From assembly GCA_963681505.1 (NCBI GenBank), contig OY811980.1:397001-461000 (forward strand): a stretch of 64,000 bases of DNA, written 5' to 3'. The notes below the pieces were generated by a model. That model saw only the letters and a program-made list of their open reading frames with translations. It ran no database searches and was not told where the DNA came from. Every line of letters starts with the position of its first letter. The stretch's first letter is position 1. The DNA comes from Eunapius fragilis. Taxonomy: Eukaryota; Porifera; Demospongiae; Spongillida; Spongillidae. This document shows positions 1-11,776 of this stretch, one piece after another. Both the position numbers and the translations under genes were made by a program.

Positions 1-65
1 ACTGCAATGCATGATAATGAAATGCTGCATTCTGATTGGACCGGGTAAATGGGGATACTTCATAA

Positions 66-455
66 CCTTTCCTAACCCCTAACCTAAGTCCAGATAGCCT
101 GCTCTCTGTTCATAAGCTAACCTAAGTCCAGATAGCCTGCTCTCTGTGTTCACAACCTAACCTAAGTCCAGATAGCCTGCTCTCTGTTCACAAGCTAACC
201 CCTAACCTAAGCCCAGATAGCCTGCTCTCTGTTCATAAGCTAACCCCTAACCTAAGCCCAGATAGCCTGCTCTCTGTGTTCACAACCTAACCTAAGTCCA
301 GATAGCCTGCTCTCTGTGTTCACAACCTAACCTAAGTCCAGATAGCCTGCTCTGTTCACAAGCTAACCCCTAACCTAAGTCCAGATAGCCTGCTCTCTGT
401 TCACAAGCTAACCCCTAACCTAAGCCTGGATAGCCTGCTCTCTGTTCACAAGCTA
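66..455. repeat. Minisatellite of about 40 bp
   Basis: About nine imperfect copies of a unit of roughly 37-44 bp, with the core 'ccagatagcctgctctctg' followed by 'ttcacaagctaacc'. Copies differ by short insertions (gttcacaag or gtgttcacaac). The array lies past the 3' end of gene B and is not coding. The sequence from 456 to 740 also carries weaker degenerate repeats of 'ctccttataagg' type, and no gene is seen there. Confidence 0.85.
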
Positions 456-752
456 GCTGGCTTAGGGTTATAAGTTGTCCCCTTAAAGCAAGGATGACCT
501 TGGACTGCATTGCAACAGGATAGCTATATGTTTGATACCCAACCTTATGGAACACACTAGTTCGGCTACCATCCTAGCAACCCAAGACCTGGATAGCTCT
601 TCCAGTCCATACATGGGCACACTGCTAACACTCCTTATAAGGGTATATTGCTAATACTCCATACGAGGGCACACTACTAGCACTCCTTGTAAGGACACAC
701 CACAAGCTCCTTAAAAGGATATGCAGTTGGTACCCATTTGTTGTTCAAATAA

Positions 753-758
753 TTTATT
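753..758 (-). promoter_or_regulatory. Poly(A) signal of gene B
   Basis: The minus strand reads AATAAA here, 84 bp beyond the TAA stop of gene B at 842-844. Spacing and orientation fit a cleavage/polyadenylation hexamer for that gene. No transcript evidence is available. Confidence 0.6.
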
Positions 759-841
759 ATAAGTGGGGTCCGAGTATCGCATGAATATCCTGGAGTATAC
801 ACTGACTGAGGTTTTGATAGAAGCAGAACTATCAGGCGCCA

Positions 842-2371
842 TTAATCAACGGTTTGGAGCGTCACCATGGTAGCCACAGTCACCAAGACAGAGACACTTA
901 CACTGACATAAAAGCAGAATGTAGCCCAGCGGATGGCTGCATTCTAAGGTGAGTGCGTGAGCGAGAATGGAGAGGAGTGGATGGAAGTAATTTGCAAATG
1001 AAAAAGTGGTCATTTCATTATTTAGATGTGAACTAACCATGAGAACACGCTCACTGTCTCTGTGTTCCTCTCCAATGAGTGGAACGCTCTCCTCCATAAA
1101 CCTTGCTTCATTGCTAAACAGCCGTCTTTGAACCACGGGAACACATGACTGTACCAGTCTGACCACAGCCGGTGTTCCTGGGGACCAGAAGGCATGCTCA
1201 TATTTGTGCTGCCTGGTACCCAGGCCTACCTCCTTTAGGCTCAGTGACAAACGTGGTAGAAAACAGCAGAAGGCTGTACATGAGCACAGTGAAGGCTACA
1301 AAGAATATGTACAAAAAGAACATGGTTCCTGCCCCCCCTAGGAGATAGAGTCCAAGGCATGAGTTGGCTACTGGTGAGGGTAGGAGGAGGGGGAGAGGGA
1401 GAGAAGAGGGGACATGGAGAGGGAAGGGTTAATTGTTGCCCTGCAGTATGTCACCAGGGGACCATACAGGCAACTTACAGACAAGGACCTCAAACACTAG
1501 GCCCACAATTGCCCCATGGATCAGGTTATATATCCATCGTCTGTGAGGAGGAAGATTACTAAGGTGTACAAGATCTCTCCTCCCCAGTCTACCTTGGAGC
1601 ATCAGGCTTGCATCTGAAGATAGCAATGACAGGCTATTGGGAGGAGAGGGAGGAAGAAGGGGAGGAGGGGAGGAAGAAGGGGAGGAGGGGAGGAAGAAGG
1701 GGAGGAGGGGAGGAAGAAGGGGAGGAGGGGAGGAAGAAGGGGAGGAGGGGAGGAAGAAGGGGAGGAGGGGAGGAAGAAGGGGAGGAGGGGAGGAAGAAGG
1801 GGAGGAGGGGAGGAAGAAGGGGAGGAGGGGAGGAAGAAGGGGAGGAGGGGAGGAAGAAGGGGAGGAAGGGAGGAAGAAGGGGAGGAGGGGAGGAAGAAGG
1901 GGAGGAGGGGAAGAAGAAGGGGAGGAGGGGAGGAAGAAGGGGAGGAGGGGAGGAAGAAGGGGAGGAGGGGGTGAAGAAGGGGAGGAGGGGAGGAAGAAGG
2001 GGAGGAGGGGAGGAAAGGAGGGTGGAAGAAGGGAGGGAGGGTCCGAGGAAAAGGAGAGAAGGTGGGAGTTAAGCATGAGATAAAAGTGATGGTGATATCT
2101 AGAGCTGTGATCAAGACAACAGGCTAACTCCTCACATTGGCTATAAGCATCACCATGCCAACCACTCCTAAGGTGAAGTGGACAGTATCACCTGGCTGGA
2201 TACAGATTGCAAATATTCCCAGGGATGACTCCAGCACTCAATCGCCTTACATTATCAAGGGGGACAAGTCCATAGAAACCTCGGTATGTCTCTTTGCGAT
2301 GTGCCACAAAGATGCAGATGAACCCAAAGGTACCCAGGAGCAGTGAGGCTATCATCATGCCACGATGTAGC

Positions 2372-2402
<31 letters not shown>

Positions 2403-5400
2403 GCATGTGTGTGTGCATGTGTGTGCGTGTGTGTGTGTGTACATGTGTGCATGTGTGTGTACATGTGTGCATGTGTGTGTACATGTGTGCATGTGTGTGT
2501 ACATGTGTGCATGTGTGTGTGTGTGCATGTGTGTGTGCATGTGTGTGTGTGTGTGCATGTGTGGGCATGTGTGTGTGTGTGTGTGTGGGGGGGGGGGTGG
2601 GGGTATCAGAAGCCTTGCAATTCAGAGTTGCTCACCTTATACCAGCATCCTTGCACCAACACTGGCTTCATCCAGGCAGCAGAGAAGATGCCTATCACTC
2701 CAAATATGGAGAAGGCCACAGTCATCACCACTCCATGTACACGCACCATCACACTGTGGATTGGGTCATCATTGCTGGCTGACGCGTTACCAGCAGCAGT
2801 TAATGGGTCCACCATGTAACCACTGATTGGTGGAAGGAAATTTACACCATGAAAGGTGAGAGCTGGAGGGGAGGACGCTAGAGGGTGTGGCCAGGATGAC
2901 ATCATTGCCATGATGGACTACACCACTTACCAGTGGGGGAATTCCCTCTCCCATAGAGGAGATAGTAGGTACCATTCATAGGTACGTCCTGGGCTATGTC
3001 ATTTGTGATGATCTGACGACTGAAACTGAAAATGGGTGTGCACACAGTGATGGTTGGAGGTGATGGGGAGTGTGTACTTACACACACTGGATCCTCCCAT
3101 TGCTGTAGCTAGAACTGTGGGGACATACATTCTGGAGGGAGGGAGAGGGGAGGAGTGAGGGGTGGGGTGGGGGAGAAGGCTACAACATATCTAACCTCAT
3201 ACATACACAACACATCACTATACACACACACTACACACACACTACACACACACTACACACACACTACACACACACTACACACAAACTACCAAACACACAC
3301 ACACACACACTACACACACACACACACACCTGTATATTATCTCGAGCATTACTATGACCCCCTGCCACATTCCAGGCATCAACAATGGCCACCTCACTTG
3401 AACCAGACACCAACACACAACCAAGGACATCAGCTGATGGCTGCAGAGAGGTTATTAATAGTTATCAATATGACCACGTTACATTACCATAGAAGGGCCT
3501 ATTGCAAATCCAATGCCTATCCAACCGTTGGCCTTTCCCTCCAACACAAAGTCCAGGTAGGTTGGGTCATTGTCATTGGTCCTGATACCAAGGAAGTAGT
3601 CACATGTTGACTGGACACAGTCTGCAGAGCTGGTAGTCGTGAACCGATAGACTGCACTGGGGGACTGGAGGAAGACATTGGTCACACCCCACAGAGGGTT
3701 ACCATGGATACAACAAGCACACATACAGGTCCAGGTGGGCAGGAGGCATCCATGGGAGGGGCATCATGAGCCAGTACCCCCTCCTGGGGGGGGGGGGGGG
3801 GGGGCAAACAGGAAGCATCAGGACAGTAGGAGGTGTGGCATGAGGGTACTTACATAGGAGAGGTCAGAGGAGGCATTGATCCTTACCCAGTGCTCCAAGG
3901 AGCTCTGCATCACAGAGTATCTGAACAACACCAAGTATGGGTGAGTGTGTGTGGATGGGTGTGGGTGGGTGTATCTCTTACACAAAGTCCACCTCCCCAG
4001 ACCCTACTGAAGTGGAAGGGGCCTGCCATATAAAGCTTTGTACTGATACAGGATCTTTGGTTTTATGGATCACTGTGCCCTGTGGAGAGGGGAGGAGGAG
4101 GGGAGGGGAGGAAGGGAGGGGAGGAGGGGAGGAAGGGAGGGGAGGAGGGGAGGGGAAGAACTCATATATCAGTCACACTTTTCCAAAACATGATGTGTTG
4201 ACAGTACTTGCTCATTTCCAAGACAGTGTATGGTCTGAGCCTTGCTGGTGTCCAGAGGTATGAATGAGCCAAGGATGAGGCCTTCATTCCAACGGTCCCT
4301 GGCCTGTATGACAAAGCCCTCATAGGGGGCGACTAGTCCGATAAGGTCCACTGTAGGGGGAGGGGGAGGAGGGGAAGGGAGGGTATCCAATGTGGATCGG
4401 ATAGCAGAGGTCACCAACTAGCAAATAGACGGTAAAGTTCTGGATGTACACCCTGGGGGAGATGTGTCCCCCATGAGGGACAAGTATACCCCATGGGGGG
4501 GGGGGGGGGGGGGGGGGGGAAGGGACAGATGGCGTTTTGTTACGGTAGTCTTACATCATTCTAAATATGTGGCTTGACTCTGAGCAGAAATATTCATGGG
4601 GCTACCAGCCATTACAACTATTAACATTGCAAATTTGCTGCAAGGAAGGTCTAGCTATTCTTGTACTGTGCTATGTGCAAATGGAAAACAAATATTTAGG
4701 CATGAACAATAAGACATCTATGGGGACCTGCTGTGTTAAGACACCTATGTCATAGGGACCTGCTGTTTTAAGACACCTATGTCATAGGGACCTGCTGTGT
4801 TAAGACACCTATGTCATAGGGACCTGCTGTATTAAGACACCTATGTCATAGGGACCTGCTGTGTTAAGACGCCTATGTCATAGGGACCTGCTGTGTTAAG
4901 ACACCTATGTCATAGGGACCTGCTGTTTTAAGACACCTATGTCATAGGGACCTGCTGTTTTAAGACACCTATGTCATAGGGACCTGCTGTGTTAAGACGC
5001 CTATGTCATAGGGACCTGCTGTGTTAAGACACCTATGTCATAGGGACCTGCTGTGTTAAGACACCTATGTCATAGGGACCTGCTGTGTTAAGATGCCTAT
5101 GTCATAGGGACCTGCTGTGTTAAGATGCCTATGTCATAGGGACCTGCTGTGTTAAGACACCTATGTCATAGGGACCTGCTGTGTTAAGACACTTATGTCA
5201 TAGGGACCTGCTGTGTTAAGACGCCTATGTCATAGGGACCTGCTGTGTTAAGACGCGCCTATGTCATAGGGACCTGCTGTGTTAAGACGCCTATGTCATA
5301 GGGACCTGCTGTGTTAAGACACTGTGTTAAGACGCCTATGTCATAGGGACCTGCTGTGTTAAGACACCTATGTCATAGGGACCTGCTGTGTTAAGACGCT

Positions 5401-8400
5401 TATGTCATAGGGACCTGCTGTGTTAAGACGCCTATGTCATAGGGACCTGCTGTGTTAAGACACCTATGTCATAGGGACCTGCTGTGTTACAGGGTTCGTA
5501 CAGGTTTGAGATTATGAAATTCCAAACTATTTCAAGACAAAGACTGAAATAATTGCTTTCAAAACTTCACATTCAAACGAGATACAATAACAGTTTGGAA
5601 AAAAAAAATGATGTGAGATAGGAGCAGAGCACTTCTTTACCCCACAAGCAAATTTTGATGCATTAGAACTATCAGGAAACATCTTTGTAAATAGTGTGCT
5701 AGTATCCTCTGAAATCTTGAATGAGTAGTGCTTTTCAACAACAGTCAGTGCCCAGTAGATTTCACAGCATTTCCAGTACATACGAATCCATGTACATGTT
5801 AGGCTATTTATATAGCAAACAATCATTACAGGGGGACTCGCAAATGGAGACTTTTCGCACTTCGCAGATGGAGAAAATACGCAACATTCATTGCACCTTT
5901 TTAATAACTGCCAGTTGATACACCCCTGCCGACTTCAGTACCGCTTATAATTTCATTGGCTGCTGTAGTGCTTCGTAATCCTCCCCTGTTATCTATTTAT
6001 TTGCTCTCCACGCCCTGCTTACTTCTAGCTTACCTTCATTACACGAGGCTATGTGTACCTAATACCTTCAGCCTGCATGCTAACTTCCAGTCATAATCTT
6101 CAACCTTGCTTTGTTACCGTGGTGGAGGGTGGACACAACCTGAGTACCCAACCTGTTGAAGCTCGTAAAATTAAGGCAAGCTAGAAGTAGGCAGGGGGTG
6201 GAGAGGCAAGCTAGCAAAAAAGGGGAGGATTACGAAGCACTACAACGTTTTCAGCAGCCAATGAAATCATAAGCGGTACTGAAGTCGGTATGATTATATT
6301 TATTATAAAGGTGCAATGAATGTTGCGTATTTCTCCATCTGTGAGGTGCGAAAGTCTCCATTTGCGAGTCCCCCCCTGTACACATAGATTATATACAATA
6401 ATAGACTACGTACCCGGGCACGTAGTCTATATAATCTATGGTCAAAGTACTGCACACGCGTATCAATAATTATCCTATAACGCCCGCGCACTAATAACGT
6501 GCGCACAGAAGACATTTCAGGCCCGTAGGCTGTGAGGGGTCGGTGGGTTCGGCCGAAACCCCCCCGCTCGTTCCGCTTGCCATCAAAATAATTTATTCAT
6601 TACTAAGTTTTCTGTATACATGTATAGCTATAGCCCACGAGTGTGAGATAACTTTATTAACACTAAGCTTAGCAACCGCGGGACATCCATTCTAAATGGG
6701 GCGCTTCCTCGACCCCGCCTAGGGTTCGTGAATTATAGCGTACAATTATAACTTCCAGCCGACTTGTCCCACGCAACTCAAATGAATATGGGTAGAAGCT
6801 CCGCAAACCATCAGAATTGCGGAACTTTTACCATTAATAGTCATTGGAGTTTCAAGCGACAAATCGCCCGGAAGTTGCCCCGTGTGTGCCATGCAGTCTT
6901 TAGACTCGCAACTCGCAAGCCACACCTACATGTACTTCATTATTGAATGGGAACACAAATGTATTGTTTTCCTTTATGATAATGCCAACACTTTCTCTTT
7001 GCCTCCACCAAAATTAAAGCACGAAGTATACAGCTCATTTACTAGGATGTCTCTACTTTGTCACTTTCAGAGGACCTGGAAATAATAATGAAATAATACT
7101 AACTAGGCTATCTCATGTTTCTATGCAGTTTTGTGGTTTAAAAATTGCAAAGCGGCTGGGGCTCCGCCACAGACCCCGATGGGGGAGATTACAGTGCTCC
7201 CCCATACCCCTAGCTGGGCGGGAGGGGGCTGCACCCCCTCCTGCTCCCACCCCCGCTACTTCATCAGTTCCACCTTATTGCTTTCCCGAACCCCCCCCCC
7301 CCCCCCCCCCCCCCCCCTGTCTCCCGACCAGCCTACGGGCCTGCATTTCTACTTCACTTGGTTGTTCTGGTGCAGCCAAGAAAGAGAAACAAGGCTTTCT
7401 TTGGGCTTAAGATCCATCAGTTACATGTGCTTCTTGCCCTTCATGCAGGTTACAAGAACAGCACTAGTGACATTAAAGGATGTGTTACAAATCCTATAGC
7501 CTGCTTTGCTCTTGCTCGTTCGATTGCTGCTATCCATATCCAACCTATAAAGAATACCATCCAACACTTTGATAACACCTGAGATAATTATCTCTGATAA
7601 CACACACGAAGCACCTCCCACTGACTCACAGTATCGAACGAGAGGCAATCGTGCTCACAATTTATTGTTGTATCACAGCTCTAGCGCATAGCTTTTACGC
7701 CAACGTGATTTTCCATACTTTTTCATGCTTTTGTCGCATTTCAAGACCTTTTCCAGGTCTGGAAATCGGTACAGTCATTTTAAAGACTTTTTCATAAATT
7801 CCAAACCGTGTACGAACCCTGGTGTTAAGACGCCTATGTCATAGGGACCTGCTGTGTTAAGACACCTATGTCATAGGGACCTGCTGTGCTAAGACGCCTA
7901 TGTCATAGGGACCTGCTGTGTTAAGACACCTATGTCATAGGGACCTGCTGTGTTAAGACACCTATGTCATAGGGACCTGCTGTGCTAAGACGCCTATGTC
8001 ATAGGGACCTGCTGTGTTAAGACACCTATGTCATAGGGACCTGCTGTGTTAAGACGCCTATGTCATAGGGACCTGCTGTGTTAAGACGCCTATGTCATAG
8101 GGACCTGCTGCACATGTTAAGACGCCTATGTCATAGGGACCTGCTGTGTTAAGACACTTATGTCATAGGGACCTGCTGTGTTAAGACCTGCATAGACACC
8201 TATTTTACAGCTGACAATCCACCATGGTACTAATCCCCTGCCCCGCCCCCGGAACAATAGACGCTAATAGTGCTTTCATGGCCTAACAATAGGTATACAC
8301 ATGCATGTACTATGGACCTTTTGCGTAGGCGTAAATTCCTCGTATCCCATCTTCTGCAAATATTATCATATAAATACTGGATTTACAAATGTACCCACTG

Positions 8401-8908
8401 TGTATGGTCGTGATGCGTTTTTTTTTTGTGTTCTCGTAAGGACCAGATTATAATTGGCATTATCACTACTTTTAAAAATTGCGTTTTTTTTTTTTTTAAA
8501 TTAACTTATAGCCGTGCTCACATAGAAAGTACCTTATGAACATAACATACCATCCGTAGTTACCATACCATCCCTAGGGACTTGTATTTTACGCCTGCGC
8601 TGGTTTTATATGTACGCCATCTTGATTTTGGTTACCTTTAATTCAGCTGCTTTAAGGCTTAATAGCTAAACTAAGCTATGAATGACCCACTCACGGCTAT
8701 ACTGCTGCCCGGGTGTGTACTTTCCGTTCAGTTTGCTGACGAGGGTCGATTTGATGACGAAGCCTCCGTTACCCATCCGGAAAGTCGATGCGTTCACATA
8801 GCGGCCTAGCTGAGCCCATGGTCTTTGGCAGGCCGTACCGTCGATGAAGGCGACATGGCTACTTTCAAGAGGGACCGCCAGGTTTATGAGCAAATAGAGG
8901 ATTAACAT
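842..8908 (-). CDS. Gene B: Reeler-DOMON-cytochrome b561 protein (ferric-chelate reductase 1-like)
   Basis: Seventeen exons on the minus strand give one open frame of 639 codons: 8695-8908, 4208-4350, 3982-4079, 3854-3920, 3727-3783, 3488-3664, 3330-3440, 3082-3131, 2931-3025, 2636-2877, 2251-2370, 2136-2195, 1593-1633, 1479-1540, 1230-1370, 1038-1177, 842-943. A hydrophobic signal peptide (MLILYLLINLAV) opens it. Exons 1-4 form a Reeler domain, exons 6-9 a DOMON domain (CDYFLGIRTND, WIGIGFA), and exons 10-17 a b561 core with four conserved His in VRVHG, LHRG, VHF and LIHG, the expected ligands of two haems. Family knowledge: FRRS1-type proteins pass electrons across a membrane to ferric iron or other acceptors. 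Intron 1 is 4.3 kb and contains nested transposons. It is closest to gene C, which lies inverted 10-20 kb away. The start is the first ATG before the signal peptide. Exons are inferred from homology with C. Confidence 0.88.
1640..2030. repeat. 20-bp polypurine minisatellite in an intron of gene B
   Basis: About 19 nearly perfect copies of the 20-bp unit 'ggaggaggggaggaagaagg'. On the sense (minus) strand of gene B the array is pure pyrimidine and ends a few bases before the acceptor AG of the exon at 1593-1633, so it extends the polypyrimidine tract. Long open frames in both strands are an effect of the repeat. Confidence 0.95.
2371..2600. repeat. TG/CA microsatellite with a tgtacatgtgtgcatg subrepeat
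   Basis: A run of TG repeats with an internal 20-bp unit (acatgtgtgcatgtgtgtgt), then a G run. On the gene B sense strand it is a CA tract running straight into the acceptor of the exon at 2251-2370 (cacacag|CTACAT). Confidence 0.95.
3213..3330. repeat. CA-rich microsatellite (cacactacac units)
   Basis: Repeats of 'acactacacac' and (ac)n between exons at 3330-3440 and 3082-3131 of gene B. On the sense strand the (GT)n begins exactly at the 5' splice site of the 3330-3440 exon. Confidence 0.9.
4081..4160. repeat. GGA-rich polypurine tract
   Basis: 'ggaggggaggaaggga' units in an intron of gene B. On the sense strand this is a pyrimidine tract immediately upstream of the acceptor of the exon at 3982-4079. 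Poly(G) runs occur nearby at 3786-3804 and about 4495-4519; both are pyrimidine on the sense strand. Confidence 0.85.
4735..5489. repeat. 32-bp minisatellite, left block
   Basis: About 23 copies of a 32-bp unit with core 'tcatagggacctgctgtg' then 'ttaagacacctatg', with common a/g variants (acacc, acgcc, atgcc). It lies in intron 1 of gene B. It is interrupted at 5489/5490 by a transposon and resumes at 7822 in the same phase and orientation, so both blocks were one array. Confidence 0.97.
5829..6378. mobile_element. 550-bp foldback MITE with TA target duplication
   Basis: Long terminal inverted repeats: the left end CAGGGGGACTCGCAAATGG and the complement at 6355-6378 match over about 75 bp, with a second inverted block inside (ttcagtaccgcttat at about 5935 against its complement at about 6270, and the block with gcttcgtaatcctcccc). 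TA flanks both ends (5827-5828, 6379-6380). No coding capacity. The TA duplication suggests Tc1/mariner-type mobilisation (inference). It is nested in the 5490-7821 element. Confidence 0.85.
6384..6440. repeat. Short palindrome
   Basis: An inverted repeat: 'catagattatata' and 'agactacgt' on the left are answered by 'acgtagtct' and 'tataatctatg' on the right, around 'acccgggc'. It could form a hairpin of about 57 nt. It sits between the two nested elements and may be part of the older transposon. Confidence 0.7.
6518..7343. mobile_element. 826-bp element with 15-bp TIR and CATTT duplication
   Basis: The left end CAGGCCCGTAGGCTG is repeated exactly in inverse at 7329-7343, and CATTT occurs directly outside both ends (6513-6517, 7344-7348). 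Both ends continue into G/C homopolymer-rich sequence; the right side holds a C run of about 28 at 7290-7318. No transposase is visible. It is the third element nested in intron 1 of gene B. Confidence 0.75.
7822..8190. repeat. 32-bp minisatellite, right block
   Basis: About 11 further copies of the same unit as 4735-5489, in the same orientation, with one small insertion (cacatg) near 8111. It ends near 8190. The sequence 8190-8694, up to exon 1 of gene B, is AT-rich and shows nothing recognisable. Confidence 0.95.
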
Positions 8909-9900
8909 GCCGTCTGCTGTTGCAAACTACGACCGGCCGGGAGCTTACTAATTTAATTACTTTAGTCAGTTGCCGGCGCGCGCGGTCCATATTAAGCGCA
9001 ACAAATAGCTTTCTATGCTGTTCTGTGCTCTATTTCTATAACACAGAAGGACTAAAGGACTTTCTATGATAAATTGGCCACTTCAAACACACAGCACCAG
9101 TTGTCAGTGAAAGCCCTAAATGCACTAAATGGGACCACTGGGGAAAGGGCTGTGTGCTGTATTTTGAAAGTCAGGGTGGTACAGGTGGCAGTGAACACCA
9201 CCATGGCACAGGTGGCAGTGAACACCACACCATGGCACAGGTGGCAGTGAACACCACACCATGGCACAGGTGGCAGTGAACACAGGTGGCAGTGAACACC
9301 ACCATGGCACAGGTGGCAGTACAGGGCTACCTGAAACTTATTAACTGAAACTCCTATCCATTTTATTTTTATCTTGTAAGTCCATGCTATACTGATTGTG
9401 TGTGTGTGTGTGTGTGCATGTGTGCGTGTGTGCATGTGTGTGTATGTGTGCTATGGTGCCCATTCTGTATTTGTGTACAGTGCATTTTCATCATGATACA
9501 ACATCACACATCTGCTACAAAACATAAAAGCAGCTCTATGGCAACAGCACACATGGCATAACGCCATGGCAACAGGACACATGGCATAACGCCATGGCAA
9601 CAGCACACATGTATGTACATATTTATTCAAGAATCCTGCTCATAGGGAAGACTTGTAATGTTGGCTGGGGTCATCATTTTGACACTGATGGTAGGGATCA
9701 TGAGGGGAGTGTGGTAAGTGAGCGCAGGAAGTGATCCAACTGGAGAAGGAACATGACACAACTTCACACACTACCATCTATTCATACACTTTCACACAAA
9801 AAATAAAAGTTAAATATATATTTTTGCTTTCTATCTTAGCATAGGGCGACTTCGTGTAATTTATAATTAAGACAGATATCCTTAAGGTATAAATATATTT
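8909..9900. other. Spacer between genes B and A with two small minisatellites
   Basis: This holds the upstream region of B and the downstream region of A; both genes point left. At 9178-9325 there are about five copies of a 27-29 bp unit (acaggtggcagtgaacacca). At 9393-9452 there is a TG tract. At 9535-9612 there are nearly three copies of a 28-bp unit (acgccatggcaacag). No gene or clear AATAAA for A was found. Confidence 0.7.
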
Positions 9901-11776
9901 TCAGTGCTCACAAAATGGTATGGGACCTCTCCCATAGAGGAAGTAATAGTCATCATTCAAAGGTACGTCCTGGACTGTGTCATTTGTAATGATCTGACGA
10001 CTGAAACTGAAAATGGGTGTGCACACAGTGATGGTTGGAGGGGATGGGGAGGGTGTACTTACACACACTGGATCCTCCCATTGTTGTAGCTAGCATTGTG
10101 GGGACATACATTCTGGAGGGAGAGAGGAGGGAGAGAGAAGGTGAGGGAGGGGAGGGGAGGGGAGAGAAGGGGAGGGGAGGGGAGAGAAGGGGAGGGGAGG
10201 GGAGAGAAGGGGAGGGGAGAGAGGAGTGGGAGTGTGAATACTTGTTATTAATGACTATACAAGAGTGGGAATGCAGGTAGTTTGCATATTAATTAGCCTT
10301 AACAATAACTAACCTGAATATCATCCCTCTTATCATCATGACCTCCAACAATATTCCAATCATCAACAATATCCACCTTTGATGAAGCCAAGTGAACAAT
10401 ACACCCCAGGACATCTGCTTCTTCCTATAGAAAAAGTCTATTCAGTTCCATCTCCTCAGATAACAGCATTGGCTGTACCATACCATGGTGCCTGTCTTGG
10501 TGAAGCCAATACCTACCCAACCAGAAACATTTCCCTCCAACACAAAGTCCAGGTAGGTTGGGTCTTTGTCATTGGTCCTGATACCAAGGAAGTAGTCGCA
10601 GTTACTGGTGCAGTTTGTAGGTAGAGTAGCAGTGAACCGATAGACTGCACTAGGGGACTGGAGGAAGACATTGGTCACACCCCACAGAGGGTTACCATGG
10701 ATACAACAAGCACACATACAGGTTCAGGTGGGCAGGAGGCATCCATGGGAGGGGCATCATGAGCCAGTACCCCCTCCTGGGGGGGGGGGGGGGGGGGGGG
10801 GGGGGGCAAACAGGAAGCATCAGGACAGTAGGAGGTGTGGCATGAGGGTACTTACATAGGAGACGTCAGAGGAGGCATTGATCCTTACCCAGTGCTCCAA
10901 GGAGCTCTGCATCACAGAGTATCTGAACAACACCAAGTATGGGTGAGTGTGTGCTGGTACGGGTATGTGGGTGTATCTCTTACATAAAGTCCACCTCCCC
11001 AGACCCTACTGAAGTGGGAGGGGCCTGCCATATAAAGCTTTGTACTGATACAGGACCTTTGGTTTTATGAATCACTGTGCCCTGTGGAGAGGGGAGGAGG
11101 AGGAGGAAGAGGAGGGGAGGAGGAGGGGAGGGGAGGAGGAGGAGGAGGGGAGGAGGAGGAGGAGGGGAGGAGGAGGAGGAGGAAAGGGGAGGAGGGGAGG
11201 AAGGGAGGAGGGAGGAGAAGGAGGAGGAGGAGGGAAGGAGGAGGAGAAGAAGAGCTCATATATCAGTCACACTTTTCCAAAACATGAAGTGTTGACAGTA
11301 CTTGCTCATTTCCAAGACAGCGTATGGTCTGAGCCTTGCTGGTGTCCAGAGGTATGAATGAGCCAAGGATGAGGCCTTCATTCCAACGGTCCCTGGCCTG
11401 TATGACAAAGCCCTCATAGGGGGCGACTAGTCCGATAAGGTCCACTAGTAAGTAACGGAGGATGCATATGATGGAGGAATACGAGTGGAAGAGAAATTAT
11501 AAGTACTGAGCACAATCGAATAGCGCAAAGGCAAGTAGGTTCGTATATCTTACACTGGTACTGGTGTGCGGTAGTGTACCTTCCACCCAACTGTTTAACG
11601 AGTGCCGAGTGAATGACATAGCCGCCATTTCCTTCCCTCGGTGCTACCATGCGGCCGTACGAGCCAGGCCACAGGTACTCGCAGAGTAACTTATCCTGAA
11701 CAGTTGCGTGCCACGTACCGACACAAGTGTGCGTAAAGCTCAGAAGGACAATTAGTGCAGTCTGCACGGAAGCCAT
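9901..11776 (-). CDS. Gene A: short Reeler-DOMON protein without cytochrome b561
   Basis: Nine minus-strand exons give an open frame of 341 codons: 11554-11776, 11302-11444, 10984-11081, 10856-10922, 10720-10776, 10484-10657, 10314-10421, 10063-10112, 9901-10006. A signal peptide (MASVQTALIVLLSF) and a Reeler domain (LIGLVAPYEGFVIQARD) are followed by a single DOMON domain (CDYFLGIRTND, WVGIGFT). The last exon lacks the usual donor after YGRG and instead reads into PIPFCEH and a TGA. The predicted product is therefore secreted, or is a decayed copy of a longer gene. An acceptor-like 'cccatttcag' lies just upstream of the ATG, so a 5'UTR intron is possible. Exons 2-5 are almost the same as those of B and C. 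The frame is intact throughout, which argues against an old pseudogene. Confidence 0.78.
10118..10225. repeat. GGGGA-rich polypurine repeat
   Basis: Units of 'ggggagagaaggggaggg' in an intron of gene A. On the sense strand this is the pyrimidine tract before the acceptor of the exon at 10063-10112. A G run at 10779-10806 similarly precedes the acceptor of the 10720-10776 exon. Confidence 0.85.
11088..11255. repeat. GGA-rich polypurine repeat
   Basis: Irregular 'ggaggaggagggg' repeats in gene A, pyrimidine on the sense strand and ending at the acceptor of the exon at 10984-11081. Gene C has the matching, shorter tract at 18181-18284. Confidence 0.9.

Larger units (their letters stand above)
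5490..7821. mobile_element. Non-autonomous DNA transposon, 2.3 kb, inserted in the minisatellite
   Basis: The ends are inverted: the left end starts CAGGGTTCGTACA and the right end is its reverse complement (TGTACGAACCCTG); similarity continues inward as 'gaaattccaaac' against 'aaattccaaacc'. It is flanked by the direct duplication GTGTTA at 5484-5489 and 7822-7827. The target is the 32-bp minisatellite, which continues on both sides. No transposase is seen. About 960 bp belong to this element; the rest is two younger insertions. The terminal CAGGG is seen in several DNA transposon superfamilies. With only 6 bp of clear duplication I do not assign one. Confidence 0.85.

Noticed and set aside
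66..455. Telomere-like ccctaacctaa motifs
   Set aside because: They occur once per 40-bp unit in a minisatellite and not as a continuous (CCCTAA)n array.
1429..2114. Long open frames rich in Pro/Ser/Leu or Gly/Arg/Glu
   Set aside because: They are the 20-bp polypurine array read in different frames and it lies in an intron with intact flanking splice sites.
9064..9435. Open frames rich in Cys/His (CHLCHGG)
   Set aside because: They come from the 27-29 bp repeat acaggtggcagtgaacacca and are not a zinc-finger gene.
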